Numbered from the stretch's first letter, positions 32,278 to 48,032 are shown. The stretch is 64,000 bases of DNA from CAG-103 sp905215475 (GCA_905215475.1 CAJMPW010000001.1:434001-498000), one strand, 5' to 3'. A program made the numbers and translations. The notes: generated by a model from the sequence alone, not told the origin.

Positions 32278-34005
32278 ATGTCCACACCGAAAGAGATCTT
32301 CCTCGAGCTCATCCGCCCCGACGGTCAGCCCGAGCGCCAGCTGCGCCAGTATGAGGCGCTGTATATGTGCCTGAACGATCCGTGCAACACGTATCTGCGC
32401 GGCAACCGCAAGCGCGGCACGACGAGCCAGGACCGCTGGGGCACGACGATCCTGTTCCCGGCGGATGCCCCCGGTCCAATGCCAGACACGCGCGAGGGGC
32501 TTGCCGTATGCCCGGACATCACGCGCTGGCGCGAGACGGTCCATGCCCCCGATCTCGAGTCCGCCTGCGCGGAGGGATGGGATGCCTGCCGCTTGCAGGC
32601 ACGCGCCGCCTGCGGGTCGGAGCGGCTGCTGGCGGGCTTTATGGGCACGGGCATCTTTGAGCAGTGCCACTTTCTCATGGGCTTTGAGGATACGCTCACG
32701 AACCTCTATGCGCATCCGGACGAGATGCACGCGCTCATCGACTACATCACCGAGTATCGCCTGACGTATGTGCGCATGCTGATCGACAATCTGCAGCCGG
32801 ATGTCATCTTCTCGCACGACGACTGGGGCACGAAAAACGCCATGTTCATGAAGCCGGAGATGTGGCGGGAATTCTTCAAAGAGCCGTACCGCCGCTTTTA
32901 CGGCTATATCCGCTCGCGCGGCGTCATCGCCATCCACCATGCAGACTCCTATCTCGTGCCGATCGTGGATGATATGGCCGAGATCGGCATTCAGGTCTGG
33001 CAGGGTGTCCTGCCGGAAAACGACATCCCCGCGCTGCAGCGGCATCTCAACGGCCGGCTCACGCTCATGGGCGGCTTCGGCGCGGCCATCGACCGCAAGG
33101 ACGCAGCGCCTGAGGAGATCCTGACCTATGCGCGTGACGTGCTGCGGCGTGACTGCCCGGGCGGGCACTTCATCCCGTCGATCACCTACGGGCTTGCGGG
33201 CACGGTCTATCCGCACGTGGACACCTATCTGGATCAGGCGGTCGATGAATACAATGCGGCGCTGCATGTGCCGGATATGCATCTGCCGCCCGTGCCGCGC
33301 CGGAGCGTACACGCAGCGGCGGCGCAGTCCGCGCCCGCGTCCGAGCCGGAGCAGCCGCAGGGCGATGTGTTCGCGCGCATCGCGGCGGCACTCGTGCGCG
33401 GACAGCAAAAGCGCGTGCTGCAGCTGTGCACCGAGGCGCTCGACGCGGGGCACGACGCACAGCAGATCCTCACCGACGGGCTCGTGCGCGGCATGAACAT
33501 ACTCGGCGAGGACTTTTCGGCCAACCGCGCCTTTGTGCCGGAAATGCTCATCGCGGCGCGCTGCATGGCGGCGGCGACGGAGCTGCTCAAGCCGTATATG
33601 GCGGGGGAGAGCGGCGAGACGGTCGGCCGTGTCTGCCTTGGCACGGTGCGCGGCGATATGCATGACATCGGCAAAAACCTCGTCAAGATCATGATGGAGG
33701 GCAGCGGGCTCGAGGTCGTGGATCTCGGCGTGGACGTCTCGGCCGAGCAGTTCGTGGATGCGGCCGTCGCGCAGCACTGCGACATCATCGCCTGCTCATC
33801 GCTGCTGACGACGACGATGCAGGAGATGCGTGCGGTCGTGGAGCTGGCCAAGGCGCGCGGCATCCGCGACCGGGTGAAGATCTTTGTCGGCGGCGCGCCC
33901 ATCACGCAGGGCTACAGCGACGAGATCGGCGCGGACGCCTATTGCCCCGACGCTGCGTCGGCGGCGCGCATGGCGGTCGCGATGCTGCGCGGCGCATGCG
34001 CATGA
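32278..34005 (+). CDS. Fused uroporphyrinogen-decarboxylase-type methyltransferase and corrinoid protein
   Basis: A 575-residue two-domain protein. Residues 1-335 are a UROD-like methyltransferase (MtaA/MT1 type; FSHDDWGTKNAMFMKP, GVIAIHHADSY, HFIPSITYG). A Pro/Ala-rich linker (about 340-365) leads to a MetH-cap and B12-binding corrinoid domain with GDMHDIGKNLV, whose His ligates cobalt. In most such systems these are separate subunits, so methyl transfer from substrate to corrinoid would occur within one polypeptide. The methyl donor (a methylamine, betaine, methoxy-aromatic or similar) is unknown. AAGGAG precedes the ATG at 32278, 5 bases after the DUF2284 gene. Confidence 0.88.
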   Translation: MSTPKEIFLELIRPDGQPERQLRQYEALYMCLNDPCNTYLRGNRKRGTTSQDRWGTTILFPADAPGPMPDTREGLAVCPDITRWRETVHAPDLESACAEGWDACRLQARAACGSERLLAGFMGTGIFEQCHFLMGFEDTLTNLYAHPDEMHALIDYITEYRLTYVRMLIDNLQPDVIFSHDDWGTKNAMFMKPEMWREFFKEPYRRFYGYIRSRGVIAIHHADSYLVPIVDDMAEIGIQVWQGVLPENDIPALQRHLNGRLTLMGGFGAAIDRKDAAPEEILTYARDVLRRDCPGGHFIPSITYGLAGTVYPHVDTYLDQAVDEYNAALHVPDMHLPPVPRRSVHAAAAQSAPASEPEQPQGDVFARIAAALVRGQQKRVLQLCTEALDAGHDAQQILTDGLVRGMNILGEDFSANRAFVPEMLIAARCMAAATELLKPYMAGESGETVGRVCLGTVRGDMHDIGKNLVKIMMEGSGLEVVDLGVDVSAEQFVDAAVAQHCDIIACSSLLTTTMQEMRAVVELAKARGIRDRVKIFVGGAPITQGYSDEIGADAYCPDAASAARMAVAMLRGACA

Positions 34006-34050
34006 AAAAGCGCCCGCGGATGCACAGCTGTGCATCCGCGGGCGCTTTTT
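34005..34050. terminator. Bidirectional 23-bp perfect inverted-repeat terminator
   Basis: The arms 34005-34027 and 34028-34050 are exact reverse complements, AAAAAGCGCCCGCGG at one end and the mirror ending in TTTTT at the other. It begins within the stop codon of the corrinoid methyltransferase gene. Confidence 0.93.
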
Positions 34051-34127
34051 CCTGCCTGCGGGCATCGATTCGGCGAAATGGATAGAGAAAAAACGAAAGT
34101 GCCGGTATGTTTCAGATTCTTGAATAA

Positions 34128-34156
34128 TTGCTTTTTGATGCCGCGAGATTTATAAT
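34128..34156 (+). promoter_or_regulatory. Sigma-A promoter of the purine salvage operon
   Basis: TTGCTT at 34128-34133, 17-bp spacer, consensus TATAAT at 34151-34156, about 25 bases ahead of the riboswitch. Confidence 0.85.
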
Positions 34157-34187
34157 CAGGGCGTTCCAATAAGTGCACACAGATACT

Positions 34188-34262
34188 TTCAGGTATAGGC
34201 GGGGAAGTCACATGGGCCCCGCGTCTCTACCGGGCGGCCCTTGAATTGCCCGACTACCGGAA
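34188..34262 (+). promoter_or_regulatory. Purine riboswitch aptamer, guanine/hypoxanthine type (loop-variant)
   Basis: P1 pairs TTCAGGTA (34188-34195) with TACCGGAA (34255-34262), with one mismatch. P2 is GCGGGG/CCCCGC (34199-34204, 34217-34222), P3 is CGGGC/GCCCG (34231-34235, 34248-34252). The core joining segments match the family: GTCTCTAC at 34223-34230 and GACTA at 34252-34256, with C at 34254, the base that selects guanine over adenine. Loops ATGGG and CCCTTG can form the usual L2-L3 GG/CC kissing pairs. Both P2-L2 and P3-L3 are three bases longer than in the B. subtilis xpt aptamer as I recall it. Confidence 0.85.
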
Positions 34263-34269
34263 TGCAGCA

Positions 34270-34339
34270 CACACAGCGAATAATCGCTGTGTGAGTTTTG
34301 CCGTTTCGGTGGAGTGTTAAAGACGCTCCGCCGTTTTTT
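34270..34339 (+). terminator. Riboswitch expression platform with intrinsic terminator
   Basis: A first hairpin, CACACAGCGA (34270-34279) with TCGCTGTGTG (34284-34293), is followed by a second, CGGTGGAGTG (34307-34316) with CGCTCCGCCG (34324-34333), then six T. The second is a good intrinsic terminator, so purine binding should shut off ade and the permease. A further small hairpin (about 34344-34362) precedes the ribosome site. I did not resolve the antiterminator. Confidence 0.8.
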
Positions 34340-34388
34340 GTGCGCAGAGCGGCAGCGCTCTGCGGTGATGATTTAAGGAGGAAGTTTG

Positions 34389-36170
34389 ATGCGTACTCGC
34401 AAGGCAAAGGATCGTGCGCGCCTCATGCAGGCGGCTCTGGGTCAGATCCCGTGTGACCTGACGATCGGCAACGTACAGTTTTTCAATGTCATTACGGGAG
34501 AAATCTATCCGGCCAGCGTCGACGTGCTGGACGGATTTGTCGTTTTGGTGCGTGAGGAAGGGCAGGAGGCAATCCTTCCGTCCAAGACCTGCTACGATGG
34601 TCAGGGACGCTATCTGATCCCCGGCTACATCGACACGCATATGCACGTCGAGAGCACGATGATGATCCCCGAGAATCTCGCCCGCGCCATCCTGCCGTGG
34701 GGCACGACGACCATCTGCACCGACCCGCATGAGATCGGCAACGTCATGGGGCTCGACGGCGTGCGCTTCATGCTCGAAAACGCCAGAAAGTCCAAGCTGC
34801 GCCAGTATGTGCTCGCCCCGTCGTGCGTCCCGTCCCTGCCCGGCATGGAAAACGCCGGCGCGGAGTTTCATGCCGAGGAGGTCGGCAAACTGCTCGACAT
34901 GGACGATGTCGTCGGCATCGCCGAGATCATGGACTATGTCGGCGTCATGCACGACAGCGAGCGTATGCACACCATCATTGACGAGGGGCTGCGCCGCGGC
35001 GCATTCCTGCAGGGACACGCGCCCTACTGCTTCGGCCGTGAGCTTGCGGCCTACCGCATCGGCGGTCCGGTGTCCGACCATGAGAGCGTGAACGCCGACG
35101 AGGTGCGCGCAAAGCTCCGCGCCGGTATGCACATCAACCTCCGCGCAAGCTCGCTCATCGATAACCTCTCCTTCCTGATCGACGGCTGCAAGGATCAGCC
35201 GTGGCGTGATTTCGTGTCCGTCTGCACGGACGACGTGCACGCCAAGGATCTGCTCACCGTCGGTCATATCAACAACGTCGTGCGCAAGGCGGTCGCCTCC
35301 GGGCTCGACGGCCGCGAGGTCGTCAAGATGGCGACGCTCAACGCCGCGCGCGAATACGGCTTTGACGATCTCGGCGCGATCGCACCGGGCTACATCGCCG
35401 ATATGCAGCTGGTCGACGCGCTCGACGGCAGCCGCCCGAAGGCCGTGTTCACCGAGGGCGTGCTCGTCGCGGAGGACGGAAAGTACCTCGGCGGCGACTG
35501 CATGACGGGCGGCTATGACCTGCCGAACACGGTCAATATGCCGCAGATCACCGAGCCGGAATCCTTCGTGCTGCGCGTGCCTGAGGGCTACACCGGCGAC
35601 ACGATCCGCGTCAACGTCATGGTGTCCGAGGACGGCAACCGCATCCTGCGCCATGTCGAGCCGACGGAGCTGCCGGTGCGTGACGGCGCGGTCGACATCA
35701 GCGGCGATGCGTCGCTCGTGTTCGTCTGCTGCGCCAACCGCTACGGGCGCGGCGGCAAGACGATCGCCGTCTACCGTGACTTCGGGCTCGAGCGCGGCGC
35801 ACTTGCGTCCACCGTCTCGCACGACAGCCACAATTTCACCGTCAGCTACCGCGATCCGAAGGATGCCTTCCGCACCGCTGAGATCCTGCGCGCGTGCGGC
35901 GGCGGTGTCTGCGTGATCGACGGGGCGGAGGAGACGCACATCGCCCTCCCGGCCGCCGGTCTCATGAGCCAGAAGCCCTGCGCCGAGGTCGCGGACGAGA
36001 TCGCGGCCGTGCAGGCTGCGCTCGATGCCATCAGCGGCGGACGGCTCACCCTGCTGGCGACTGCCGTCATGGCGCTGCCGGTGCTGCCGAGCGTGGTCAT
36101 TACGGATATGGGTCTTGTCAACGGCGCTACACAGACGTTTGTACCCGTGTTTGCGGATGCGGAAGCATAA
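34389..36170 (+). CDS. ade: Adenine deaminase
   Basis: A 593-residue amidohydrolase that deaminates adenine to hypoxanthine for salvage, using Mn/Fe. GYIDTHMHVESTMM contains the HxH metal motif; TDPHEIGNVMG, QGHAPYC, SDHESV and SVCTDDVHAKDL supply the other ligands and the catalytic Asp. The ATG at 34389 follows AAGGAGG with a 7-base gap. It is 36 bases upstream of the AzgA-type permease and lies behind the riboswitch terminator. Confidence 0.96.
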   Translation: MRTRKAKDRARLMQAALGQIPCDLTIGNVQFFNVITGEIYPASVDVLDGFVVLVREEGQEAILPSKTCYDGQGRYLIPGYIDTHMHVESTMMIPENLARAILPWGTTTICTDPHEIGNVMGLDGVRFMLENARKSKLRQYVLAPSCVPSLPGMENAGAEFHAEEVGKLLDMDDVVGIAEIMDYVGVMHDSERMHTIIDEGLRRGAFLQGHAPYCFGRELAAYRIGGPVSDHESVNADEVRAKLRAGMHINLRASSLIDNLSFLIDGCKDQPWRDFVSVCTDDVHAKDLLTVGHINNVVRKAVASGLDGREVVKMATLNAAREYGFDDLGAIAPGYIADMQLVDALDGSRPKAVFTEGVLVAEDGKYLGGDCMTGGYDLPNTVNMPQITEPESFVLRVPEGYTGDTIRVNVMVSEDGNRILRHVEPTELPVRDGAVDISGDASLVFVCCANRYGRGGKTIAVYRDFGLERGALASTVSHDSHNFTVSYRDPKDAFRTAEILRACGGGVCVIDGAEETHIALPAAGLMSQKPCAEVADEIAAVQAALDAISGGRLTLLATAVMALPVLPSVVITDMGLVNGATQTFVPVFADAEA

Positions 36171-36206
36171 ACGAATCAGAGATAGAGAAAGGATAAGGAG
36201 TATTTG

Positions 36207-37520
36207 ATGGAGAAATTCTTCCACCTCAGCCTGCGCGGTACGGATAAGAAAACCGAGATCATCGCGGGGCTGACCACGTTCATGACCATGGCGTATGTGC
36301 TGGCTGTTCAGCCGGCTGCGATCTGCGGCGGCGAGGCGTACATCACGGATGTCAACGGTGTCGTCATCACCAAGTCCGCCATCATGGTCACCTGTGCGCT
36401 CGTGTCCGGGCTCATCACGCTGCTGATGGCCTTTTACACGAACTTCCCCTTTGCGCTCTCGACCGGCATGGGCTCGAACTTCATTCTCGGCGCGCTCATC
36501 CAGTCGCAGGCGCTGAGCTTCGGCGCGGCCATGGCGATCACGCTCATCTCCGGCATCGTGTTTCTCCTGCTGACGGTCTTCGGCTTGCGCGACCTGATCG
36601 TGCGCGTCATCCCGAAGAACATCAAGATCGCGATCTCTGCGTCCATCGGCTTTTTCATTGCTTATCTCGGCTTCCAGAACTGCGGCATCGGCTCGTTTGA
36701 AAACGGCGTTGCCCTCGGCAATCTCGCCGATCCCGCCGTGCTGCTGGCCATCGGCGGCCTGCTGCTCATCATCGTGCTCAACGCCCTGAACGTCAAGGGC
36801 GCGATCCTCATCAGCATCATCGCCACCACGCTCATCGGCATCCCACTCGGCGTGACGACCATCAACGGCGTTGCCGCCATGCCGAACTTCGGCGACATCG
36901 GCAATATCATGTTCAACCTCGATTTCAAGGGCGTGTTCACCGCGAGCGGCCTGATCCTCGTGTTTGTGTGCTTCTTCGGTGATTTCTTCTCCACGCTCGG
37001 CACGGTGCTCGCCGTTGCCAACCGCGCCAATATGCTCGATGAACACGGCAATCTGCCCGGCATCGAGCGCCCCTTCCTCGTCGACGCCGTCGGCACGTGC
37101 TTCGGCGCACTGACCGGCAACACCACCATCACGACCTTTGTTGAGTCCACCTCCGGCGTGGAGGCCGGCGGCCGCACCGGTCTGACCGCGCTCGTCGCAG
37201 GCATCATGTTCCTGCTGACCATCTTCCTCGCGCCGCTGTTCGTCGCCATCCCGTATGCCGCGACCGGTCCGGCGCTGATCTATGTCGGCTTCCTCATGCT
37301 CAAGGGCTTCACGGAGATCGACTTCACGGATTACGATGAGTCCATCGGTCCTTGCGTCATGATGATGTTCACGGCCTTCACCGGCACCATCACCAACGGC
37401 CTCGGTGCCGGCATCATCGTGCACGTGCTCGTCAAGCTCGTGCGCGGCAAGGCCAAGGAGATCCACCCGATCATGTACCTGCTGTGCGCGCTCATGGTCC
37501 TGTACTTCATCGTTGGGTAA
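36207..37520 (+). CDS. AzgA/PbuG-type guanine/hypoxanthine permease
   Basis: A 437-residue NCS2/AzgA-family purine:proton symporter with 12-14 helices. EIIAGLTTFMTMAYVLAVQP is the classic N-terminal signature; TGMGSNFILG, FVFVCFFGDFFSTLGT-like FVCFFGDFFSTLGT and TTITTFVESTSGVEAGGRTG are the substrate-site regions. The ATG at 36207 follows AAGGAG. Together with adenine deaminase and a guanine-class riboswitch it forms a purine salvage unit; hypoxanthine/guanine is the likely cargo. Confidence 0.92.
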   Translation: MEKFFHLSLRGTDKKTEIIAGLTTFMTMAYVLAVQPAAICGGEAYITDVNGVVITKSAIMVTCALVSGLITLLMAFYTNFPFALSTGMGSNFILGALIQSQALSFGAAMAITLISGIVFLLLTVFGLRDLIVRVIPKNIKIAISASIGFFIAYLGFQNCGIGSFENGVALGNLADPAVLLAIGGLLLIIVLNALNVKGAILISIIATTLIGIPLGVTTINGVAAMPNFGDIGNIMFNLDFKGVFTASGLILVFVCFFGDFFSTLGTVLAVANRANMLDEHGNLPGIERPFLVDAVGTCFGALTGNTTITTFVESTSGVEAGGRTGLTALVAGIMFLLTIFLAPLFVAIPYAATGPALIYVGFLMLKGFTEIDFTDYDESIGPCVMMMFTAFTGTITNGLGAGIIVHVLVKLVRGKAKEIHPIMYLLCALMVLYFIVG

Positions 37521-37546
37521 CCTGCGCCGCTCTTCATAACTGCAGA

Positions 37547-37577
37547 AGGCCTCCGGCGGATCTTCCGCCGGAGGCCT
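37547..37577 (+). terminator. Hairpin after the purine permease gene
   Basis: AGGCCTCCGGCGGA at 37547-37560 pairs perfectly with TCCGCCGGAGGCCT at 37564-37577 around TCT. The T run is poor, but position and stability fit a terminator. Confidence 0.7.
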
Positions 37578-37592
37578 GTTCACGCGCTCGGG

Positions 37593-37627
37593 AAAAACAA
37601 AAACGCCAAGGTACGATGTACCTTGGC
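37593..37627 (-). terminator. Terminator of the tRNA-Leu transcript
   Basis: On the minus strand GCCAAGGTAC (37627-37618) pairs with GTACCTTGGC (37614-37605), followed by GTTTTTGTTTTT. It begins 6 bases past the tRNA CCA end. Confidence 0.9.
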
Positions 37628-37632
37628 AATTT

Positions 37633-37721
37633 TGGTGCGGGAGATGGGACTTGAACCCACACGTCTATGGTTGGACACAGGCACCTCAAGCCTGCCTGTC
37701 TACCGATTCCAGCACTCCCGC
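37633..37721 (-). tRNA. tRNA-Leu (anticodon GAG)
   Basis: Read on the minus strand, GCGGGAG pairs with CTCCCGC as the acceptor stem, with A discriminator and encoded CCA. The anticodon stem CAGGC/GCCTG encloses loop TTGAGGT, anticodon GAG, reading CUC/CUU. A long variable arm marks it as a type II tRNA, as expected for leucine; GGTTCAAGTCC is the T-loop region. It has its own promoter and terminator. Confidence 0.97.
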
Positions 37722-37753
37722 ATACGCATATGCACTTGTCAAACGCATGAGTT

Positions 37754-37781
37754 ATTATAACAGATACGCGCGGAATGTCAA
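37754..37781 (-). promoter_or_regulatory. Promoter of tRNA-Leu
   Basis: On the minus strand: consensus TTGACA (37781-37776), 16-bp spacer, consensus TATAAT (37759-37754), about 33 bases ahead of the tRNA. Confidence 0.9.
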
Positions 37782-37796
37782 CCACAAATTTTCGAC

Positions 37797-39026
37797 TCAG
37801 GTTGATTTTTTCATTTTTCTCTCTGCAGCGGCGGTTTGGCGCGTCTCCGTCACCAGAGCGGCAGTCAGAACGACCAGCACTGCGATGAGCGCGAGCGCAC
37901 CGTCGGCCATCGGCAGCAGGTAGCGCATACGCAGGTAGGCATGGTAGCCGAGCAGGGAGGCAAACTCGCACAGCAGCGCCGGGAGCGCGAGCTGCGGCCA
38001 CGCGGCTGCAAGGGCGAGCGTGAGCGCATCGGCGGCGAAAAAATAACGGTCGTGCATGTGCGGCAGGAAAAACGGGATCGCAGCGGCGAGCACCGCCGCC
38101 GCCAGCAGCAGCGCACGGTCGGAGCAATCGTCCCGATGCAGCCAGAACCAGACGGCGAGCGCCGCGATCACGAGCGCGGCCGCACCGATGCCGAGCCTGG
38201 CTGCGGTGTCGGGGTTTGCCACATCCCGAAAGAGCGCAAAGACGGATGGGGAATTGTAGTTGAGCCCCGTGCCGATGCTGCCCGTCTGCTGAAACGGGAT
38301 CGTCAGTGCGTCCCACAGTCCGCGCCCTGCAATGACGGCCGGGAGCACCATGACCACGCACACGGCGGGAAAGGCGAGCGCGTGGCGGAGCTTGACGCGC
38401 CGCGTGAGCCAGAAGAGCAGAAAGACCGGCATGACGAACACCGCCTGCAGCTTGAAGGCAAACGACGCGCCGATGCTGACCACGCCGAGCAGCGGATGCC
38501 CGGACAGGACAAGATAGACACTCAGCACGGCGAGGGCTGCATACACGCTGTCGCACTGTCCCCAGAGCGCGCCGTTGAGCACGACGGTCGGCCAGAAGAG
38601 CACAAGGAAAAACACCGCGAGCTTCCACGCCGCGCCGCGCCGAAACAGCCCCACGAGCTGCATGACGGACCACGCGAGCACAACGTCAAACAGAATGCTG
38701 AAGAGTTTGATGAGGTGCAGATCCGGCAGGGAGCTGCCGCTGATGAGCGCCAGCACCGTCAGATACGGTACATTATAATTTCCGACCGGCGCGCGCAGCG
38801 CGGCGAGACCGCCATGCGCTCGGAAGAAATCGACCCACGCGCTCAGAAAATTCCGGTAGTCGTCCGTGACGTAGTTCAGGCATGCGCCGCGCAGCGCAAA
38901 CGCCGCCGTCAGCAGCAGCGCCGCGCACAGCACGTGCACCGGCTTCGGCAGTGCGCCGGAGCGCCGCAGCAGCACCAGTGCCGCGCCGGCCTCAGCGGCG
39001 AGGAGCAGACAGATGCGGATATCCAT
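37797..39026 (-). CDS. Polytopic GT-C-type membrane glycosyltransferase (predicted)
   Basis: A 409-residue membrane protein with about ten helices. The first extracellular loop contains NYVTDDYRNFLSAWVDFF, an acidic DD-type motif usual in GT-C/GT39-like enzymes that use polyprenyl-phosphate sugars. NGALWGQCDSVYAALAVLS and LPHMHDRYFF fit the GT87/GT39-like mannosyltransferase pattern. It may decorate a surface polymer or protein. The second ATG (39026) has GGAGGG at a good distance; the first (39032) is too close. The next gene downstream on this strand is tRNA-Leu, which has its own promoter. Confidence 0.7.
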   Translation of the reverse strand: MDIRICLLLAAEAGAALVLLRRSGALPKPVHVLCAALLLTAAFALRGACLNYVTDDYRNFLSAWVDFFRAHGGLAALRAPVGNYNVPYLTVLALISGSSLPDLHLIKLFSILFDVVLAWSVMQLVGLFRRGAAWKLAVFFLVLFWPTVVLNGALWGQCDSVYAALAVLSVYLVLSGHPLLGVVSIGASFAFKLQAVFVMPVFLLFWLTRRVKLRHALAFPAVCVVMVLPAVIAGRGLWDALTIPFQQTGSIGTGLNYNSPSVFALFRDVANPDTAARLGIGAAALVIAALAVWFWLHRDDCSDRALLLAAAVLAAAIPFFLPHMHDRYFFAADALTLALAAAWPQLALPALLCEFASLLGYHAYLRMRYLLPMADGALALIAVLVVLTAALVTETRQTAAAERKMKKST

Positions 39027-39038
39027 GGCCATCCCTCC

Positions 39039-39077
39039 AAAAATATAAAAAAGCGGCAGGGCGATATGCTCCTGCCG
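39039..39077 (-). promoter_or_regulatory. Terminator-like leader hairpin before the glycosyltransferase gene
   Basis: On the minus strand CGGCAGG (39077-39071) pairs with CCTGCCG (39060-39054), followed by CTTTTTTATATTTTT and then the GGAGGG ribosome site. A leader attenuator is possible; the promoter itself was not resolved. Confidence 0.5.
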
Positions 39078-39100
39078 GCGGAAAATTCACAAAATAACAC

Positions 39101-39130
39101 TTGACAACCTACGCGTGAAAATGGTAAAAT
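39101..39130 (+). promoter_or_regulatory. Sigma-A promoter of rpoBC
   Basis: Consensus TTGACA at 39101-39106, 18-bp spacer, TAAAAT at 39125-39130. The leader to rpoB is about 140 bases, with no riboswitch or clear ORF that I recognise. The usual rplJL genes do not precede rpoB here. Confidence 0.82.
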
Positions 39131-39277
39131 ATCACGCTATGTGTCTCGAGGCGGGAGAAACTACTTCCGCAACTTACAAGATTATTTTAGCGGATTGACC
39201 GTAAAAATGCAACAGGTCAAAAAAGTATTTCACAACCCTACCGGGTGTTCACAATCTCAAAAGAAGGAGTGTTCGCC

Positions 39278-43015
<3,738 letters not shown>

Positions 43016-43018
43016 AAC

Positions 43019-46741
<3,723 letters not shown>

Positions 46742-46758
46742 TCGCCCAATACCAACCG

Positions 46759-46796
46759 TTTCACCGGGATATGCAAGCATATCCCGGTGAAATTTT
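46759..46796 (+). terminator. Terminator after rpoC
   Basis: TTTCACCGGGATATGC at 46759-46774 pairs perfectly with GCATATCCCGGTGAAA at 46777-46792, followed by TTTT. Confidence 0.9.
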
Positions 46797-46820
46797 CGCT
46801 CTCGACTTGAATAAAAATGC

Positions 46821-46849
46821 TTGACGAATCTTGTGCAATATGCTAAAAT
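46821..46849 (+). promoter_or_regulatory. Sigma-A promoter of the str operon (rpsL-rpsG-fusA-tuf)
   Basis: TTGACG at 46821-46826, 17-bp spacer, TAAAAT at 46844-46849. A leader of about 160 bases follows; I see no recognisable regulatory RNA in it. Confidence 0.85.
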
Positions 46850-47011
46850 CCTATTTTGCGTGGGCGTGCGCCTATCGGTTCGCCGCGCCTGTATAAAAAG
46901 CACAAAAAAGCCCGGAGTTTCCTGAAAAAATTCCGGCAGAATCACGGTTTATCCGGTGCTGATTTTTGGCATCGTATAAATAAATCATTTTTCGAGGAAA
47001 GGAGGAAAACC

Positions 47012-47434
47012 ATGCCTACTTTTAACCAGTTGGTGAGAAAGGGCAGAGAGAAGGTCACCTACAAGTCCGCGTCTCCCGCCATGCAGAAGGGCCTCAACAC
47101 CCTGAAGAACCGCGAGACCGATCTGAGCGCTCCTCAGAAGAGAGGCGTTTGCACTGCCGTGCGTACCTCTACCCCCAAGAAGCCGAACTCCGCGCTTCGT
47201 AAGATCGCCCGTGTGCGTCTGACCAACGGCTACGAGGTAACCGCCTACATCCCGGGCATCGGTCACAACCTGCAGGAGCATAGCGTCGTTATGATCCGCG
47301 GCGGCCGTGTCAAGGACCTTCCTGGCGTTCGTTACCACATCATCCGCGGCACCCTCGATACGCAGGGCGTTTCCGGACGTATGCAGGCCCGTTCCAAGTA
47401 CGGTGCCAAGCGGCCGAAGGCAGGAAAGAAGTAA
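47012..47434 (+). CDS. rpsL: Ribosomal protein uS12
   Basis: A 140-residue decoding-centre protein of the 30S subunit. MPTFNQLVRKGR and STPKKPNSALRK are canonical; the Lys residues in PKKPNS and GRVKDLPG, where streptomycin resistance changes occur, are the ordinary ones. The ATG at 47012 follows AAAGGAGG. First gene of the str operon. Confidence 0.98.
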   Translation: MPTFNQLVRKGREKVTYKSASPAMQKGLNTLKNRETDLSAPQKRGVCTAVRTSTPKKPNSALRKIARVRLTNGYEVTAYIPGIGHNLQEHSVVMIRGGRVKDLPGVRYHIIRGTLDTQGVSGRMQARSKYGAKRPKAGKK

Positions 47435-47561
47435 GTTCCAACAGCATTTTTTGCCCTGTTGTTAACTGATATATATTATCGTTGACCTCGGGGCGCAGAC
47501 GGAGATGCGCTGCATCTTCGAGTACCTGTGAAGTCATTTTTTAATGAAGGAGGGAAGTATA

Positions 47562-48032
47562 GTGCCCAGAAGAGGTAACGTTCCCAAAAGAGAAGTTTTG
47601 CCGGATCCGATGTACAACAGCGTTCTGGTGACGAAGCTCGTCAACAGCGTGATGCTCGACGGCAAAAAGGGTGTTGCTCAGAAGGTCGTGTACGATGCTT
47701 TTGACATCATCAAGGAAAAGACCGGCAAGGAACCGCTTGACGCGTTTACCGAAGCCCTGAACAACATCATGCCGAGCCTCGAAGTCAAGGCTCGCCGTGT
47801 CGGCGGCGCAACCTACCAGGTTCCTATGGAAGTGCGTCCTGAGAGACGCCAGACGCTCGGCCTGCGCTGGCTGACGGGCTATGCCCGCAAGCGCAGTGAA
47901 AAGACCATGAAGGAGCGCCTCGCAGGCGAGATCATGGATGCCTGCAACAACACCGGCGCTGCTGTGAAGAAGCGCGAAGACACGCACAAGATGGCCGAGT
48001 CCAACAAGGCGTTCGCACACTTCCGCTGGTAA
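47562..48032 (+). CDS. rpsG: Ribosomal protein uS7
   Basis: A 156-residue 30S assembly protein that binds the 3' major domain of 16S rRNA. The start is GTG at 47562 (V/MPRRGNVPKREVLPDP): AAGGAGGGAAG lies just upstream, and the ATG at 47544 overlaps this ribosome site and is not used. GGATYQVPMEVRPERR and FAHFRW at the C-terminus are typical. The 127 bases after rpsL hold no feature I recognise. Confidence 0.97.
   Translation: MPRRGNVPKREVLPDPMYNSVLVTKLVNSVMLDGKKGVAQKVVYDAFDIIKEKTGKEPLDAFTEALNNIMPSLEVKARRVGGATYQVPMEVRPERRQTLGLRWLTGYARKRSEKTMKERLAGEIMDACNNTGAAVKKREDTHKMAESNKAFAHFRW

Noticed and set aside
39131..39277. Riboswitch or ribosomal-protein leader in the rpoB 5' region
   Set aside because: No recognisable aptamer, and no terminator or stable pairing beyond short stems.
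47435..47561. Missing small gene between rpsL and rpsG
   Set aside because: No frame with a start and ribosome site other than rpsG; it looks like plain intergenic leader.
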